This document shows positions 27,559 through 35,966 of a stretch of DNA of 64,000 bases, one piece after another; position 1 is the stretch's first letter, and the number at the start of each line of letters is the position of its first letter. The translations under genes and the position numbers were made by a program. This DNA comes from Pseudomonadota bacterium. Its GTDB lineage: Bacteria; Pseudomonadota; Gammaproteobacteria; Steroidobacterales; Steroidobacteraceae. Location of the stretch: positions 62,001-126,000 of the forward strand of contig JAEZFW010000017.1 of assembly GCA_023417315.1 (NCBI GenBank), in the 5' to 3' direction. The notes beneath the pieces were generated by a model that saw only the letters and a list, made by a program, of their open reading frames with translations, did no database searches and was not told the origin of the DNA.

Positions 27559-29958
27559 ATGAGTTTTTTTTCCGATCTGAGAGCCGAGCGCCTGATTGCG
27601 GAAATCCGCGGCATCGCAGATCCGCTGCATCCCGAATCGCAGAAGGCATTCCAGAAGCTGGCGAAAATCGGTGCTGGGGCGGTTCCGAAGATTCTCGATG
27701 CGCTCGCGGTCGCCGACAAGAAAGAGACGGCTGCGTACGTCGATATCCTGACGCAGCTCATCGATAACAAGACCTTTCCGATCATCGTCCAAGGTTTCGT
27801 CGACGCGAACCCGCGGACCATCGCTGCGGTAAGTCTTGCGCTCGCCGCCAGCCGCAACTACAGCCCAAGCCTTCTAATCGAGCTGCTCGAACGCGACGAC
27901 ATCTCGAAGCCTGCCGTGCTCGAGATCATCAACTCGCAGAAGAATCGTTTCACGGTGCGCGACCTGCTGCAGCACGCGTATAGCCAGGAAGCGAACGAAA
28001 AAGCCGCGCTGTTTCGGATCATCGGCGAGCTTGCGGACGAAAGCGCTATTCCGGAGCTCACGAGCCGCATCGAAGGCAAAGACTCCGTCGCGCGCATGCA
28101 CATCATCAACATCCTGTCGCGGTTCAACCGCCCTGATGTTGCTGAAGCGATCCAAACGCAGCTCAAGGATCCGAACAAGCTGATTCGCCAGGCGGCGTTG
28201 AATGCGCTGTCGAAGATGGACGGCCCGATTCAGATCGGCCCAGTCTGTCAGCTCCTGCGCGATCCCGACCTCGAGGTTGCCAATCGCGCAATCGACGTCG
28301 TGGTACGCGCGAAAGATCCGGACACGATGAAATATCTCATCGATGTGCTCAAGGACGAGAACGAATACGCCCGTCGCGCCGCAGTGGAAGTGCTCAATCA
28401 CCTCGGCACCTCCCGTGACATCAAGCACCTGCTGCAAGTGATCAAAGATGATGACTGGTGGGTTCGCACGCGTGCGGCCGATGCGCTGGGACGCATCGGC
28501 GGGCCGCGCGTCGTGGACGCCGTCATCGAGCTCGTCCGCGACGAAGATGAAGATGTGCGCCGCGCGGCGATCGAGATTCTCAATCAGACCAAGGACGAGC
28601 GCGCGGTCAATTTCCTGATCGAGGCGACGAAGGATAAGGATTGGTGGGTCAGCGAGCGGGCCGTGGATGCCTTGGCGGAGATCGGCAGCAAGAAAGCACT
28701 ACCTGCGCTCATGGAACTTCTGAACGCGAGCAACACGCGTTCCCTTCCTACGATTGCGCGCGCGCTCGGCAAGCTAGGCGACGCCCGCGTGATCGAGCCG
28801 ATCGTGCGATTGCTCGAACGCCCCGAGAAAGAGATCAAGGTGGAGGCGATCAACGCACTCGCGCGGCTGGCAGACGACAAGCGCGCGGACACCGTGCGCG
28901 GCTACATCCAGGCTGCCGGTGCGGCTGCGAGCGATGAGACGATCCAACACGCCGCGATCCGAGCAATCGAGGAGATCGATGCTCGTTACTCCAGCACTGC
29001 GGTTGCGGCGCAGGTGAAAGCGGCGAAGATGGCTGAGCCCGCACGCACACTCCTCATCGATCGCGGCGATGTCGACGCCGTCATCAAGAAGGCGGAGGAA
29101 GCTTCCGCGGCGACGCAGAAGCTCGACATCTCCACGCTCAAGCCGGGCGATGTCATCGAGGGCCGCTACAAGTTCATCGAGAAGATCGGCAAGGGCGCGT
29201 TCGGCACCGTGCTGCTCGTCGAAGACACCGTCGTGGACGAACGGCTCATTCTGAAGTTCTTGAACCCGAACGTCTCGCAAGACGAAGAGATGATGAAGCG
29301 CTTCGTGCACGAGCTGCGCTACTCGCGCAAGATCACGCACAAGAACGTCATCCGCATCTACGATTTTCTGTACATGCGCGGCAACTATGCGATCTCGATG
29401 GAATACTTCCCTTCGCATACGCTCGGCAGCGAGATCGTCAACGAGAAGCCGCTGCCGCTGCCGCGCGCCATTCAGTACGGGAGCGACATCGCAACCGGTA
29501 TGGCGATCGCGCACCAAGCGGGCATCGTGCATCGCGACTTGAAGCCTGCAAACATCCTCATCAACAACGAGGGGCTGCTCAAGATCGTCGACTTCGGCGT
29601 GGCCGCCGCGCAGAAGGAAGGCGATACGCAGCTCACGAAGACGGGCTACGTGATCGGCTCGCCCAAGTACATGGCGCCCGAGCAGATCCTGGGCAAGAAG
29701 GTCGACGAACGGGCGGACATTTACAGCGTCGGCGTCATCCTCTACGAGATGGTGACCGGTGTGCCGCCCTACAGCCGCGGCGATCACATGTCGGTCATGT
29801 ATCAGCACGTTCAGGGGAAAGCGAAGTCGCCGCTTGAGGTAAACCCTCAGCTTCCGAAGCCTCTTTCCGAGCTCGTGGTCAAATGCATGGCGGTAGACAA
29901 GCTCAAGCGCTTCCAGAGCATGGATGAGCTGAGACTTGCGTTGGAGAAAGCCCTCTAA
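27559..29958 (+). CDS. HEAT-repeat / serine-threonine protein kinase fusion
   Basis: The 799-aa protein joins an N-terminal array of HEAT (PBS-lyase-like) repeats, about residues 1-480, to a C-terminal Hanks-type kinase. Repeat signatures such as RRAAVEVLNHLG and VRTRAADALGRIGG recur at roughly 30-residue spacing. The kinase is complete: glycine loop GKGAFG (544-549), K566, catalytic loop HRDLKPAN with D660, DFG aspartate D678, and APE. There is no membrane segment or sensor domain after it, so it should be cytosolic. A short linker (about 500-530) joins the halves. It is co-directional with two PilT/PilU-type ATPase genes. A regulatory link to pilus retraction is inference from position. Confidence 0.9.
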   Translation: MSFFSDLRAERLIAEIRGIADPLHPESQKAFQKLAKIGAGAVPKILDALAVADKKETAAYVDILTQLIDNKTFPIIVQGFVDANPRTIAAVSLALAASRNYSPSLLIELLERDDISKPAVLEIINSQKNRFTVRDLLQHAYSQEANEKAALFRIIGELADESAIPELTSRIEGKDSVARMHIINILSRFNRPDVAEAIQTQLKDPNKLIRQAALNALSKMDGPIQIGPVCQLLRDPDLEVANRAIDVVVRAKDPDTMKYLIDVLKDENEYARRAAVEVLNHLGTSRDIKHLLQVIKDDDWWVRTRAADALGRIGGPRVVDAVIELVRDEDEDVRRAAIEILNQTKDERAVNFLIEATKDKDWWVSERAVDALAEIGSKKALPALMELLNASNTRSLPTIARALGKLGDARVIEPIVRLLERPEKEIKVEAINALARLADDKRADTVRGYIQAAGAAASDETIQHAAIRAIEEIDARYSSTAVAAQVKAAKMAEPARTLLIDRGDVDAVIKKAEEASAATQKLDISTLKPGDVIEGRYKFIEKIGKGAFGTVLLVEDTVVDERLILKFLNPNVSQDEEMMKRFVHELRYSRKITHKNVIRIYDFLYMRGNYAISMEYFPSHTLGSEIVNEKPLPLPRAIQYGSDIATGMAIAHQAGIVHRDLKPANILINNEGLLKIVDFGVAAAQKEGDTQLTKTGYVIGSPKYMAPEQILGKKVDERADIYSVGVILYEMVTGVPPYSRGDHMSVMYQHVQGKAKSPLEVNPQLPKPLSELVVKCMAVDKLKRFQSMDELRLALEKAL

Positions 29959-29973
29959 TACCAGCCCACACTG

Positions 29974-30128
29974 GGCTGGAGGCTGTAGGCTGGAGGCTGT
30001 AGGCTCTAGCAGATCAGAATCAGCCAAACAGCCGTATATGCACCCTGCTCCCATCATTTCGGCCCAAGGCACGCAGATCGCGTGCTGCCTCTTATTTGGC
30101 TGCGGCCTACAGCCTACAGCCTACAGCC
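29974..30128. repeat. Tandem-word fold-back element, 7-nt word (kinase/pilT gap)
   Basis: The left arm is four 7-nt units (GGCTGGA and GGCTGTA alternating, 29974-30001). It ends in a turn containing ATCAGA. The right arm (30104-30128) repeats CCTACAG. A nested stem CAGCCAAA/TTTGGCTG lies just inside. The element fills the gap between the kinase and pilT, both on the plus strand. Confidence 0.85.
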
Positions 30129-30141
30129 GTTAACAAGCGCC

Positions 30142-31236
30142 ATGGCCCGCATCGACGCATTCTTAAAGCTGGGCACCGACCAGGGCTGCTCGGATATTCA
30201 TTTCGCAGTGGGGCTGCCGCCCATGCTGCGCATGCATGGCGATCTGCTCCCGATCAAATTCCGCGATCTGAGCCAAGCGGAGCTCGAGAGCTACATCGCG
30301 GAGATCATGAGCCGTCCGAACCAGGACCAGTTACGCAAAGGGCACGACGTCGACTTTTCGTATGTCTCCGCGAACGGCGGCCGCTTTCGCGTGAACGTAT
30401 TTCGTAAGGAGACAGGTGTCGGGGCGACCTTCCGGGCGATTCCCTCGGATGTTCCTACGCTCGATCGGTTGGGCCTGCCGCCGATCGTCAAGAAGCTATG
30501 CGATCACCACCAAGGCATGATCTTGGTCACCGGCTCGACCGGCACCGGCAAGTCGACGACGCTCGCCGCGATGATCGACTATCTGAACGCTACACGGCGC
30601 GTCAACATCATCAGTTTGGAAGATCCGATCGAGTTCGTGCACAAGAGCAAGCAGAGTCAGATCATCCAACGCGAGCTCAACACGCACCTGCCTTCCTTCT
30701 CGGAAGGCGTGCGCGCTGCTATGCGCGAGGATCCGGACGTCATCCTCGTCGGCGAGCTTCGCGACGCTGAAACGATTCGCTGGGCGATGACGGCAGCGGA
30801 GACGGGTCACTTGGTGCTCGGCACGCTGCACACCACGGGCGCCGTCAAGACCATCGACCGCATCGTCGATGCGTTGCCCGCAGATGAGCGCGAACAGACG
30901 AAGAGCTTCCTGTCGCAAAGCTTGATCGCTGTCATCACGCAGGTTCTCGTGAAGACCGCCGATCAACGCGGCCGTAAGGCAATCTGCGAGATCATGGTCG
31001 TCACCCGCGCGATCGGCAAATTGATCATGACCGACCAAACGCATCAGATCCCATCGCAGTTGCAAACCGGCAAGGAGCTCGGAATGCAGATGCTCGACCA
31101 AGCATTGCTCGCGAACGTCACGGCAAAGGAGATCGACCCGGACGACGCGTATGTCTACGCAACCGACAAACGCCTATTTGCGCGCTATGTCACCGACACG
31201 AGCGTGTTGCCCAAGCTGGACTTAGCACCAGGATAA
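30142..31236 (+). CDS. pilT: Type IV pilus retraction ATPase (PilT)
   Basis: PilT is the hexameric ATPase that depolymerises type IV pili and powers twitching. The 364-aa product has Walker A GSTGTGKSTT, Asp box IISLEDPIEFVH, Walker B ILVGELRDAET and His box LVLGTLHTTGA. The ATG at 30142 begins MARIDAFLKLG; upstream in-frame codons are from the repeat element. The C-terminal 40 residues are unlike the standard PilT tail and resemble a longer PilT subgroup. It is followed by a paralogue, an arrangement like pilT-pilU. Confidence 0.9.
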   Translation: MARIDAFLKLGTDQGCSDIHFAVGLPPMLRMHGDLLPIKFRDLSQAELESYIAEIMSRPNQDQLRKGHDVDFSYVSANGGRFRVNVFRKETGVGATFRAIPSDVPTLDRLGLPPIVKKLCDHHQGMILVTGSTGTGKSTTLAAMIDYLNATRRVNIISLEDPIEFVHKSKQSQIIQRELNTHLPSFSEGVRAAMREDPDVILVGELRDAETIRWAMTAAETGHLVLGTLHTTGAVKTIDRIVDALPADEREQTKSFLSQSLIAVITQVLVKTADQRGRKAICEIMVVTRAIGKLIMTDQTHQIPSQLQTGKELGMQMLDQALLANVTAKEIDPDDAYVYATDKRLFARYVTDTSVLPKLDLAPG

Positions 31237-31242
31237 GAAGAA

Positions 31243-31340
31243 GTGATGGAGATGATGGAAGTGATGAAAGCGATGAAGGCCAGAAACGAGGCCGGTGCCT
31301 CTGACCTCCATCACTCGTATCACTTGCATCGCCTCCATTA
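31243..31340. repeat. Tandem-word fold-back element, 9-nt word (pilT/pilU gap)
   Basis: The left arm is four 9-nt units (GTGATGGAG, ATGATGGAA, GTGATGAAA, GCGATGAAG) then GCCAGA at 31279-31284. The right arm (31300-31340) starts CTGACC and repeats the complement. The short loop is itself a hairpin, GAGGC-CGGT-GCCTC. The element lies between two co-directional genes that presumably form one operon. Confidence 0.85.
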
Positions 31341-31352
31341 CGAAGGATCGTT

Positions 31353-32474
31353 GTGAGCACCGAACTCAGCACATCGACGAGCACTACGGGCGCGGGCGCG
31401 CAGCAGCCTGTAGCGAGGCGCATCGACGAATTCTTGAAGGACGTCTTGAGCAAGAACGGCTCGGACCTGCACTTCATCGCTGGCGACCCGCCGCGCATTC
31501 GATTGTATGGCGAGCTGCAGAATTTGCGACAGGAAGTCCTCGCGCCCGCATTCGTCGAGGAAGTGCTCCGCGAGATCATGCCGCGCGCAGCGCTGCAGCG
31601 ACTCGAGGAGAAGCATGGCGCGGACTTCGCCTACATCATTCCGGGCGTGTCACGCTTTCGCGTGAACGTCATGCGCCATCTGTATGGTTTGGGTGCCGTG
31701 TGCAGAGCGATTCCATCCAAGGCCTTGACGCTCGATCAACTCAACATGCCGGACGCCGTGCGCAATCTGTGCAAGGTCAACAACGGCTTGATCCTCGTCA
31801 CTGGCAAGACCGGCTCCGGCAAGTCGACGACGCTCGCCGCCATGATCGATGACATGAACTCGCGCCTCAAAGGGCACATTCTTACGATCGAAGATCCGAT
31901 CGAATTCGTGCATCCGCGCAAGAACTGCCTCGTCAGCCAACGCGAGATCGGTTCGCACAGCCCTTCCTTCTCGGAGGCCCTGCACTCGGCTCTGCGTGAA
32001 GATCCGGACGTCATTCTGGTCGGTGAGTTGCGCGACTACGAGACGATGAGCATCGCAGTGACCGCTGCCGAAATGGGCATTCTCGTCATGGGGACGCTGC
32101 ACACGAACGGCGCCGCAGCCACGGTCGACCGCATGGTCAACGCGTTTCCTGCGGACAAGCAGTCGCACGTGCGGGCAATGTTGTCGACATCGCTTCGCGG
32201 CGTGATCTCGCAGCAACTCATCCCGCGCGCCGGTAAACCCGGCCGCGTCGCGGCCCTCGAGATTCTGGTCAACACGCCTGCGGTCGCGAATCTGATCCGC
32301 CAAGGCAAGCTCGATCAGCTCGAGAACACCATGCAGAGTGGCGCGCAGCACGGCATGCGCCTCATGGATTCCGCGATCCAAGAGCTGCTAGAGAAAGGCG
32401 TCATCAGCGGCAAGGACGCGTACAAGAAGGCGATCAATAAGGCGAAGTTCGAGCAGTTCAAAGACATCGGGTGA
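31353..32474 (+). CDS. pilU: PilT/PilU-family pilus retraction ATPase
   Basis: This 373-aa paralogue of the preceding gene has Walker A GKTGSGKSTT, Asp box ILTIEDPIEFVH, Walker B ILVGELRDYET and LVMGTLHTNGA. In organisms with two retraction ATPases the second is PilU, a PilT-dependent accessory motor; that assignment rests mainly on order. The start is a GTG at 31353. The TGA stop lies in the first unit of the following tandem-word element. Confidence 0.85.
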   Translation: MSTELSTSTSTTGAGAQQPVARRIDEFLKDVLSKNGSDLHFIAGDPPRIRLYGELQNLRQEVLAPAFVEEVLREIMPRAALQRLEEKHGADFAYIIPGVSRFRVNVMRHLYGLGAVCRAIPSKALTLDQLNMPDAVRNLCKVNNGLILVTGKTGSGKSTTLAAMIDDMNSRLKGHILTIEDPIEFVHPRKNCLVSQREIGSHSPSFSEALHSALREDPDVILVGELRDYETMSIAVTAAEMGILVMGTLHTNGAAATVDRMVNAFPADKQSHVRAMLSTSLRGVISQQLIPRAGKPGRVAALEILVNTPAVANLIRQGKLDQLENTMQSGAQHGMRLMDSAIQELLEKGVISGKDAYKKAINKAKFEQFKDIG

Positions 32475-32563
32475 TGAAGGTGACGAAAGTGATGGAAGTG
32501 GTGTAGGTAAGAGGGCCATACCCCTTCTGACGTTCATCACTTACATCACTTGCATCACCCACC
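32471..32563. repeat. Tandem-word fold-back element, 9-nt word (pilU/metG gap)
   Basis: The left arm is four 9-nt units (GTGATGAAG, GTGACGAAA, GTGATGGAA, GTGGTGTAG; 32471-32506). The right arm (32527-32563) starts CTGACG and repeats TTCATCAC-type words. The first unit includes the pilU stop codon. The word is the same as at 13527 and 31243. Confidence 0.83.
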
Positions 32564-32621
32564 GCTAGTGACGGCGATCCGCGTGGCATAATTCCCGCCT
32601 TTCCACGCTCCGCCCAGCCTC

Positions 32622-34691
32622 ATGCGCCATCTGTTCGTTACCACCGCTCTCCCCTACGCCAACGGGCCGTTTCACATCGGCCACATCATGGAGTACATCC
32701 AGGCGGACATATGGGTACGGTTCCAGCGCATGCTTGGCAACAAGGTGCATTTCGTGTGCGCGGACGACGCCCACGGTGCACCGATCATGCTCAAGGCGGA
32801 AGCCGAAGGGATCAAACCCGAGGAGCTGGTCGCGCGCATCTCTGCCGACCGTGCCCAATACCTCGAAGGATTTCAGATCTCATTCGATCATTGGCATTCG
32901 ACGCATTCGCCAGAAAACGTCGAGCTCTCGACGGACATTTACCGCAAGCTCAAAGAGGCGGGCTTCATCTACGTAAAACCGGTCGAGCAGTTCTTCGATC
33001 CGATCAAGCAAATGTTCCTGCCGGATCGTTACATCAAGGGTGAGTGCCCGAACTGCCACGCCAAAGATCAGTACGGCGATGCCTGCGAAGTGTGCAGCAC
33101 CGTGTATGCGCCGACCGATCTCATCGATCCGTACTCGACGCTCTCAGGTGCGACGCCCGTGCGCAAAGTATCGGATCACTACTTCTTCAAGTTATCCGAC
33201 ACGCGCTGCGTCGAATTCCTCAATGAGTGGTTGAGCGCGCCGGAGCGTCTGCAGCCGGCCGTTGCGAATAAAGCGCGCGAATGGCTCAAGGGGCAAGGAG
33301 ATCAAGCGCTCGGCGATTGGGACATCTCGCGCGATGCCCCTTATTTCGGCATTCCCATTCCCGATGCGCCCGGCAAGTTCTTTTATGTTTGGCTGGACGC
33401 GCCAGTCGGTTACTTGGCATCGCTCAAGAGTTACTTCGACGGCGGCAAGGCACGAGCGAACGGCGAATCGCGTCGCTTCGATGAATTCTTGGCCGCACCG
33501 GAGGTGGAGCAGATCCACTTCATCGGGAAGGACATCATTTATTTCCACACGCTGTTCTGGCCCGCGATGCTGAAGTTCGCCGGGCGCAAAGTTCCGAATC
33601 ACATCTACGTGCACGGATTCATCACCGTTTCCGGCGCAAAGATGTCCAAATCGCGCGGCACCGGCATCAGCCCATTGCGCTATCTGGACATCGGCATGAG
33701 CTCGGAGTGGCTGCGTTATTACCTCGCAGCGAAGCTCAACGCCAACGTCGAGGATCTCGACTTCAATCCCGACGATTTCGTCGCGCGCGTCAACAGCGAT
33801 CTCGTCGGCAAGTACGTCAACATCGCAAGCCGCGCGGCGGGTTTCATCACGAAACGCTTCGAAGGCAAGCTGCTGCCGGTGGACACGAACCGCGCGGTCG
33901 CGACGGCGAAGTGGGCGACGCTCGCGCGCGAGCGCGAAGCCACGATCCGTGAGCACTACGAAGGTCGGGAATTCGGCAAGGCAGTGCGCGAGATCATGGA
34001 GCTCGCAGATCAGATGAACGCGGCGATCGATCGCGAGAAGCCTTGGGAGATCGCGAAAGACACCGCGCAGGCGGAAAGGCTGCATGAGGTGTGCTCGGAC
34101 TGCATCCATGCATTTCGGCGCCTCACGTTGTATTTGGCGCCGATCCTGCCGGCGACCGCGGAGAAAGCTGCGGCCTTGCTGGGACTCGCGCTGCCTCTCA
34201 CTTGGTCGCAACTCGATGAGGATGGCGCGGCGACGATCAAACCCTATGAACATCTCATGCAGCGCGTGGATCCAAAACAGCTCGAGGCGCTCTTCGAAGC
34301 ACCGCAAGCAGCTCAGGTTGAAGGCACGCCGAATGCAGCTTCGAAGCCAGAGGCATCGAGCCCGCTAGAGGTCACGATTGAGGACTTCTCCAAACTCGAC
34401 CTTCGCATCGCAAAGATCCTAAAGGCCGAGACTATCGAAGGCGCGGACAAACTCCTCAAGCTCACGGTCGACATCGGCGATGCGCAGCGCACGGTGTTCG
34501 CCGGCATTCGATCTGCCTATACACCCGAGCAATTGACCGGGCGTCTGACGCTCGTGCTTGCAAATTTGAAGCCTCGCAAGATGCGCTTTGGCACATCGGA
34601 AGGCATGGTGCTCGCAGCCGGCCACGGCGGGAAAGACATTTTCCTACTCGCCCCGGATGCAGGCGCGACAGTGGGGATGAGGGTGAAGTGA
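32622..34691 (+). CDS. metG: Methionyl-tRNA synthetase (MetG)
   Basis: MetG charges initiator and elongator tRNA-Met. The 689-aa protein has HIGH at residues 18-21, the connective-peptide zinc cysteines (CPNC and CEVC around 143-160), KMSKS at 340-344, the anticodon-binding helical domain, and a C-terminal tRNA-binding OB domain (from about residue 585, EDFSKLDLRI) that mediates dimerisation. A weakly conserved linker of about 25 residues joins the OB domain. Confidence 0.98.
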   Translation: MRHLFVTTALPYANGPFHIGHIMEYIQADIWVRFQRMLGNKVHFVCADDAHGAPIMLKAEAEGIKPEELVARISADRAQYLEGFQISFDHWHSTHSPENVELSTDIYRKLKEAGFIYVKPVEQFFDPIKQMFLPDRYIKGECPNCHAKDQYGDACEVCSTVYAPTDLIDPYSTLSGATPVRKVSDHYFFKLSDTRCVEFLNEWLSAPERLQPAVANKAREWLKGQGDQALGDWDISRDAPYFGIPIPDAPGKFFYVWLDAPVGYLASLKSYFDGGKARANGESRRFDEFLAAPEVEQIHFIGKDIIYFHTLFWPAMLKFAGRKVPNHIYVHGFITVSGAKMSKSRGTGISPLRYLDIGMSSEWLRYYLAAKLNANVEDLDFNPDDFVARVNSDLVGKYVNIASRAAGFITKRFEGKLLPVDTNRAVATAKWATLAREREATIREHYEGREFGKAVREIMELADQMNAAIDREKPWEIAKDTAQAERLHEVCSDCIHAFRRLTLYLAPILPATAEKAAALLGLALPLTWSQLDEDGAATIKPYEHLMQRVDPKQLEALFEAPQAAQVEGTPNAASKPEASSPLEVTIEDFSKLDLRIAKILKAETIEGADKLLKLTVDIGDAQRTVFAGIRSAYTPEQLTGRLTLVLANLKPRKMRFGTSEGMVLAAGHGGKDIFLLAPDAGATVGMRVK

Positions 34692-34694
34692 AAA

Positions 34695-34820
34695 GTTGGC
34701 CAACCGGCCAACTGGCAGCTGGGCCATCGGCCAGATGACCCCGCGATCCGAACGCAACACGATGGCGTTGGTTAGAATAGGCTTTCTCTGGCCAGCCGCC
34801 AGTTACCAGTTTGCCAGCAG
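34695..34820. repeat. Tandem-word fold-back element, TGGCCA-type word (metG/rnfA gap)
   Basis: The left arm (34695-34735) is a run of GGCCAAC/GGCAGCT-type words ending CCAGA. The right arm (34785-34820) opens TCTCTGGCC and continues with the complement. The loop carries a nested stem AACGC/GCGTT and a TAGAAT hexamer (34774-34779) that could be a -10 for the rnf operon. Confidence 0.8.
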
Positions 34821-34830
34821 CCCTTCTTGA

Positions 34831-35409
34831 ATGTCCTCCCTCCTCCTCATCCTGTTGAGCGCCGTGCTGGTGAGCATGGTGGCGATCCGCGGGGTGGAAG
34901 GATGGCGTCCATTCGTGGATACCACGGATGTCTACGAGAACGCTGTCGGCGTGGCGATCGGACATGCGATTGCGTTGCCGATGGTTGGACTCGCCACCGG
35001 GCTACTGGCCTCGCTCGTGCTCGATCCGCTGGAGCTTTCGTATCTGCGCACGCCGGCGTTCATGGCAATCGTGATCGCGGTGGCTTCTGCTACGGAGATG
35101 TGGCTACGTCGCTACGGGAAACGCATCCCGGCGCGACCGGCGTTCGCGCTGCTGCTTACGACGAACAGTGCTTTGTTGGGCGTCGCACTCTCAGGCGAAC
35201 AGCTGACCACGCGCTTCATGGATCTACTGTTTCTGTCGGTAGGCGGAGCATTCGCTTTCGTCATTCTCTTGCTGGCGGCCGCCACGTTGTACGAACGCCT
35301 TCGCTACGCTGATGTGCCCGCACCGTTCAAGGAAGCCCCCATTGCGCTCATCAGCGCCGGCCTCATGGCGCTCGGCTGCATGGGATTCATCGGACTGATT
35401 CCCGAATGA
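34831..35409 (+). CDS. rnfA: Rnf complex subunit RnfA, divergent
   Basis: RnfA is one of two inverted-topology membrane subunits of the Rnf ferredoxin/NAD oxidoreductase. In the Rnf and Na+-NQR families, conserved cysteines of RnfA/NqrE and RnfE/NqrD together hold an intramembrane iron-sulfur centre. The 192-aa protein has six helices and family segments such as YLRTPAF and TTN-ALLGVAL. The position usually occupied by cysteine in GLCPF reads GWRPF (R26), and TTNC reads TTNS (S113). Both ligands therefore seem absent. It overlaps rnfB by four bases. Confidence 0.9.
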   Translation: MSSLLLILLSAVLVSMVAIRGVEGWRPFVDTTDVYENAVGVAIGHAIALPMVGLATGLLASLVLDPLELSYLRTPAFMAIVIAVASATEMWLRRYGKRIPARPAFALLLTTNSALLGVALSGEQLTTRFMDLLFLSVGGAFAFVILLLAAATLYERLRYADVPAPFKEAPIALISAGLMALGCMGFIGLIPE

Positions 35410-35963
35410 CGATCCTCGCGCCGTTCATCTTGATGTTGGCCCTCGCCGGCATTGCGGTGCTCGCCGCGCGCGCCGCGGCCATGAGTGCTGTGGGCACGAC
35501 ACGGACGCATCTCATCGAGCGCATCAACGAGCTGCTCCCTCAGACCCAGTGCCGTCGCTGCACGTTCGATGGCTGCCGCCCCTACGCAACTGCAATTGCT
35601 GCAGGCTCCGCCGACATCAATCAATGTCCGCCGGGCGGCGATGCGACGGCCGCCGCGCTCGCGGGCTTGCTCGGCCGGCCCACCAAGAAAGTCGATGAGC
35701 GCTTCGGCACGATGCCTGCGGTCGCGATGGTCGCGTGGATCGACGAACCTGCCTGTATCGGCTGCACGAAATGCATTCAGGCCTGCCCCGTCGATGCGAT
35801 CATCGGCGCATCGCGTTTCATGCACACCGTCATTTCCTCCGAATGCACGGGCTGCGAGCTCTGCATTCCGCCGTGCCCGGTTGACTGCATCGAGATGCGA
35901 CCTGCCACTCAGTCGCTGACCGAAATCGTCGGTCACACACGCCGAGACGCGTTTGCGAGCTGA
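35406..35963 (+). CDS. rnfB: Rnf complex ferredoxin-type subunit RnfB
   Basis: RnfB carries Fe-S clusters that pass electrons between soluble ferredoxin and the membrane subunits. The 185-aa product has an N-terminal membrane anchor, the first cluster motif with C49, C52, C57 and C74, and two ferredoxin motifs (C117, C120, C123, C127 and C147, C150, C153, C157). All expected cysteines are present. It is three bases from rnfC. Confidence 0.95.
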   Translation: MTILAPFILMLALAGIAVLAARAAAMSAVGTTRTHLIERINELLPQTQCRRCTFDGCRPYATAIAAGSADINQCPPGGDATAAALAGLLGRPTKKVDERFGTMPAVAMVAWIDEPACIGCTKCIQACPVDAIIGASRFMHTVISSECTGCELCIPPCPVDCIEMRPATQSLTEIVGHTRRDAFAS

Positions 35964-35966
35964 TCG

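Noticed and set aside
28774..30072. A 432-codon open frame on the minus strand
   Set aside because: Antisense to the HEAT-kinase gene, with no start signal or domain.
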